Shown one piece after another: positions 60,960 through 64,000 of a DNA stretch of 64,000 nt (the stretch's first letter is position 1; each line of letters begins with the position of its first letter). The position numbers were made by a program, and so were the translations under genes. The stretch is from Vombatus ursinus (lineage: Eukaryota > Chordata > Mammalia > Diprotodontia > Vombatidae). The stretch covers positions 2,612,239 through 2,676,238 of the forward strand of contig NW_020944351.1 of assembly GCF_900497805.2 (NCBI RefSeq). The letters run 5' to 3'. The notes under the pieces were generated by a model, which saw only the letters and a list, made by a program, of their open reading frames with translations, searched no databases and was not told the origin of the DNA.

Positions 60960-61210
60960 AATATCAATGAGTGGATGAAAAGGCATTTGTTATGCACTTC
61001 CTACTTGCAAATCACCGTGCTAAGTTGTGGGGATACAAATAGATAACAAGCAAGGCTCCAACCCTGCCTTTACTCCTGACAGCCATCCTGGGTTCTGTTG
61101 CAGGAATTTTCAAAACCAACTCCTCTCATTCAACAACCATTTTTATTTTGTCTTTTCCTGGCACAGAGCCTTGCACATAGTAGGTACTTAATGAATGCTT
61201 ATTGAATTGG
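60960..61210 (+). repeat. Repeat B start, then L2 terminus
   Basis: 60965-61060 repeat B ('gtggggatacaaatagataa'). 61140-61210 L2 end ('gcacatagtaggtacttaat'). Confidence 0.7.
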
Positions 61211-62130
61211 ATTGCCTTGGCCTGGCTCCTCAACCAGTATCTCTGTCTGGGTGAAAGGATCACAATTTGCCTCATATTAACTTGAAACTTCTGGGCATTA
61301 GACTCCATTCCTGAAAAGAACGTAAGACTTTCAAAATTTCTGAATATAGGATAGTAGTTATTTAGGATGGTGAAGAACAAAGCAGCATTAGTTCCAAGAA
61401 TGTACAAGACATAGAAGGGGCTAGAATTCTAGTCTCTCTTAGAGAATGTAACAGTGCTTAGTGATCCCAGCCCCAATGATGGCTATTTCTTACTCTTATT
61501 CCTTCCAGAATGGTTCAACCTTGGGCCCCCAAAAGGCATGCCCCCTATAGGGAGAGTCCCAACAGCCTGAGTGTCCTGCAATTGCTGGTCCTGTGGTAAG
61601 TAGCACAGGAAACATTAGGTGAACATTTTTTCTTTCATTGATTTTTCAAATATAGGTTGTGCGTTCCTGCCTGCTCCGTGCCTACCATCCTCTCCCTCCC
61701 CACATGCCATCAACTACTGCTACTACTTCAGCAGTCACCATGGATCTTTCTCAGCTGTTTCTGAATCCTCTCGCTCCATGCTACTTCCTTTGGCAAGGTC
61801 TCTGTGCCCCCAAGTGAGTGACATGATGTGGAAGCTCTACTCTCTCCTGTTTTCTTGTTCTCTTCCCTTCTTCCGTCTTCCCTCTCCTTTCCAACAGACC
61901 TGTTGGTCCCAGCCAACTCAGTGTTTTGTTTCATTTACCGTTGGCCCACCGTATTCTAAGAAAGTAACATTTTTCCTGTTGGCATCACATCTGTTGCAAC
62001 ATATAACTGGGGCCTCCTGCTTCACTCTTCCTCCCATATCTCCCATAAGGATGGGGAGAAGGGAAAAAAGTAGAAGGTTCTTGTGCCTGCCTGCTAGAAG
62101 TACAATGGCTTATCTAGGGAGGTAGCGCAT
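61211..62130. other. Unassigned DNA with a 168-codon open frame
   Basis: The frame at 61619-62125 (plus) is Ser/Pro/Leu-rich and pyrimidine-biased, resembles no protein family I know, and lacks a convincing start context or splice sites. Treated as chance. Confidence 0.4.
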
Positions 62131-62136
62131 TTTCCA

Positions 62137-62362
62137 GGACAGCTAGGTGGCACAGTAGATAGAGCATGGGCTTGGAGTCAGGAAGACCTGAGTTCAAATC
62201 TACCTTCAGTGACCCTGGGCAAGTCACTTCACCCTGTTTGCCTCAGTTTCCTCATCTGTAAAATGAGCTGCAGAAGGAAGTGGCAAACCACTCCAGTATC
62301 TTTGCCAAGAAAACCCCAAATGGAGTCACGAAGAGTCAGACACAATTGAAATGACTGAATAG
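62137..62362 (+). mobile_element. tRNA-derived SINE, form a
   Basis: 'cagctaggtggcacagtaga', 'cactccagtatctttgccaa', 'gaagagtcagacacaattga'. The core is slightly shortened before 'gtgaccctggg'. Confidence 0.95.
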
Positions 62363-62369
62363 TGGACTT

Positions 62370-62465
62370 CCCATGCCTGGAGGTCTTATCAGAGATACTG
62401 TAGAGGAGATTCCTGCTCAAGTACAGGTCATACTAAATGACCTCTGAGGAGCCTTCCTATTCCCA
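62370..62465 (+). mobile_element. CR1/L3 LINE 3' fragment
   Basis: 'cctggaggtcttatcagaga', 'gtagaggagattcctgctca', 'actaaatgacctctgagga'. Confidence 0.65.
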
Positions 62466-62745
62466 GATCACAGATTCAGAGCTGGAAGGGACTATTTCTC
62501 AATCCCCTCATTTATACATGAAGAAACTGAGGCCAGAGAGAGAAAACAACTTGCCCAGGGAAACACAAATGACTATAGATCAAGAGCTGAAAGGGACCTC
62601 AGAAGCCATCTAACACAACCCCCTCATTTTACAGAAGAAGAAACTGAGGCCCAAGGAAGTAAAGTGATGTGTTCTAGGTCACATAGATAGGAGGCACCAG
62701 AGCTATGATTGGAATCCAGTACCCCTTCTACTGCTTCTGACTCTG
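62465..62745 (-). mobile_element. Dimeric b-form SINE
   Basis: One unit (62465-62570) and a full unit (62571-62745, 'gaaagggacctcagaagcca'). Junction 'aacacaaatgactatagatc'. Confidence 0.85.
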
Positions 62746-63509
62746 TGATTAGAGGAAAGGAAATGGCTAATTAGAACAGTGTATTGGAAAACCAACCAAT
62801 GAAAATTAATGAAGATACCAACCCACTGAGAGCAGGCCATTCCACTCCACTGCAGCACAGCAGAGCCGGTCTGACCCAGTCCCTTTCCTTTAAAGGACAT
62901 TTCCTCTGAAATCAATCTCTGACGCAGGCCACTGGGCTCTGAGTTCATTCAAACGGCAATTTGCTATTTTCTCCCCATTCCTTTCCCGAGCCCATTGTTC
63001 ATTAGTCTTCCACCATGCTGTGATTGGAACAATTTGTATCTGTCCCTCCTACATTGTTGTGCATCAGCGGAGTGTTTTCCATTTTTGCCTCACAGTGTAA
63101 TTTCCTCCACAGGGTCATTTTTATCGTTCCCGAGCAAAGGGGGATCTAATTTGAGCGTTCAGTCGCATCTGTTGGCAGCTAAGGGGCATGTTTGCCTCTT
63201 GCCACCTGTGGCTGGGGGAGAGTTAAGATGATAAGAAGACCACTTGCCATCCTTCAGCTAAGCCAATCAAAAACTCATACAACTACCTTCCCTAGGAGGA
63301 ACAGAGAAGAGAGGAGGGCTGCTTCTTTTGCTTGAGCTCTATGCTTAGAAAGCTGGGCAAGAGCTCATCTAACCAGCATGTCACAAACAGGACCCCACAG
63401 AACAGTGGCATTTTGTGCTACTTGAACGGGGGGGGGCATGAATGTTGATGAGCCATCTTTTCCCCTTGGAAACATTGATGTGAAATGATGTCTGTGTGTC
63501 AAAAATGCA
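62746..63509. other. Candidate conserved non-coding element (62800-63250) and flank
   Basis: 62800-63250 is the most enhancer-like stretch here. It is repeat-free, with CpGs kept in AT-rich surroundings ('atttttatcgttcccgagca', 'gagcgttcagtcgcatctgt'), a SOX-like 'cattgttcattag', a palindrome 'cctttaaagg' and E-box words CATCTG and CACCTG. 63250-63509 is unassigned. Confidence 0.5.
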
Positions 63510-63705
63510 TAGGTTCATTGGATTTTAGGGACAAGAGAGACCTTAGGCATCACCTGGTATGACATCCTTATTTTACAGGTGAAGAAACTGAGACCAAGAG
63601 AAGAAAAGAGAATTGCTCTGGATCACACAACAGAGCCGAGATTACACTCAGGTCCTCTGACTCCAAACCCAATTCTCTTTCCATGACAATGCACGTGTAG
63701 GAATC
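63510..63705 (-). mobile_element. tRNA-derived SINE, form b
   Basis: 'gacaagagagaccttaggca', 'aggtgaagaaactgagacca', 'cactcaggtcctctgactcc'. Confidence 0.87.
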
Positions 63706-63709
63706 TTGT

Positions 63710-63970
63710 GATCAGAGATGTGGAGGTGGGAGGAACCTTGGAGGCCATCAATCATCTAGTCCAATCCTTTCATTTTACAGAAGATGAAACAGACCCGTAT
63801 TGGAAAAGAGACTTAGGATCACAGATCCTGAACTGGAAGAGACCTCAGAGGCCTTTTTGTCTGAACCCCCTCATTTTATAGAGTAAGCAACTGAGGCACA
63901 GAGAGGTTCATGGACTTGACCAAAGTTACACAGACAAGGAGTAGCAGAGCCAGGTTTCCAACTCAAGTGG
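63710..63970 (-). mobile_element. Dimer-like pair of b-form SINEs
   Basis: 63816-63970 is a full unit. Its tail meets a second, 5'-truncated unit (63710-63815) at 'gagacttaggatcacagatc'. The breakpoint lies about 15 bases further into the core than in the other dimers. Confidence 0.8.
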
Positions 63971-63971
63971 T

Positions 63972-64000
63972 CTGGCTAGCTAGTGGCATAGTGGATAGAG
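63972..64000 (+). mobile_element. Start of a tRNA-derived SINE, cut by the window end
   Basis: 'gctagtggcatagtggatag' is a SINE head; the rest lies beyond the window. Confidence 0.75.

Noticed and set aside
61619-62125. 168-codon plus-strand open frame
   Set aside because: Pyrimidine-biased, Ser/Pro/Leu-rich, no family resemblance, no convincing start context or splice sites.

Overview
This is nuclear DNA from a marsupial (metatherian) mammal. The evidence is the repeat content. There are dozens of copies of the marsupial tRNA-derived SINEs, whose heads read like 'ggcagctaggtggcacagtg'. With them are RTE, CR1/L3, L2 and L1 LINE fragments and old LTRs in the mix typical of opossum and Australian marsupial genomes. 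I cannot name the species. There is one 10-N assembly gap at 51853-51862.

I found no protein-coding gene or exon of the host that I can defend. The longest open frames (up to 193 codons) lie in repeats, in low-complexity DNA or in sequence resembling no protein I know. The window is best read as intergenic or deep intronic DNA. The real genes are all fossils: two near full-length 7SL (SRP) RNA retro-pseudogenes, one on each strand (13373-13968 and 43835-44141), and a degenerate tRNA-Ile (AAT) copy at 38297-38369. The rest is interspersed repeats, simple repeats and about fifteen stretches of apparently single-copy DNA. A few of those look like conserved non-coding elements or enhancers, notably 62800-63250, 50480-50960, 27960-28315 and 21080-21470.

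Layout. 1-9 kb: SINEs, L2, a 5'-truncated L1 with target-site duplication (3049-4190), RTE fragments, and an antisense RTE split by a solo LTR (7183-8960). 9-18 kb: SINE-dense, with the first 7SL copy (itself split by a SINE), an antisense L3 and an interrupted L1. 18-31 kb: SINEs, LTR ends, unique stretches and a very clean SINE insertion at 26543-26690. 31-46 kb: antisense L1 pieces, a long unnamed repeat, RTE, tRNA-Ile, an L3 reverse-transcriptase segment, the second 7SL and more L1. 46-57 kb: arrays grown from SINE tails, a 36-bp minisatellite with the assembly gap, stacked SINE insertions, a LINE C-terminus with a zinc finger, and a 100-bp tandem duplication. 57-64 kb: L2 and L3 with nested SINEs, then the best enhancer-like stretch.

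SINE naming used below. All copies share a tRNA-like head and core. Four longer forms differ in their tails: (a) RTE/BovB-like, (b) CR1/L3-like ending near 'cttccagctctaaattcta', (c) MIR/L2-like with a 'gttgttgtgaggatcaaatg' segment, (d) a form with 'actataaattgcagag'. A short A-tailed form has no such tail. Three unnamed repeats are called A, B and C. Coordinates of old repeats are good to roughly 10-20 bases unless target-site duplications fix them.
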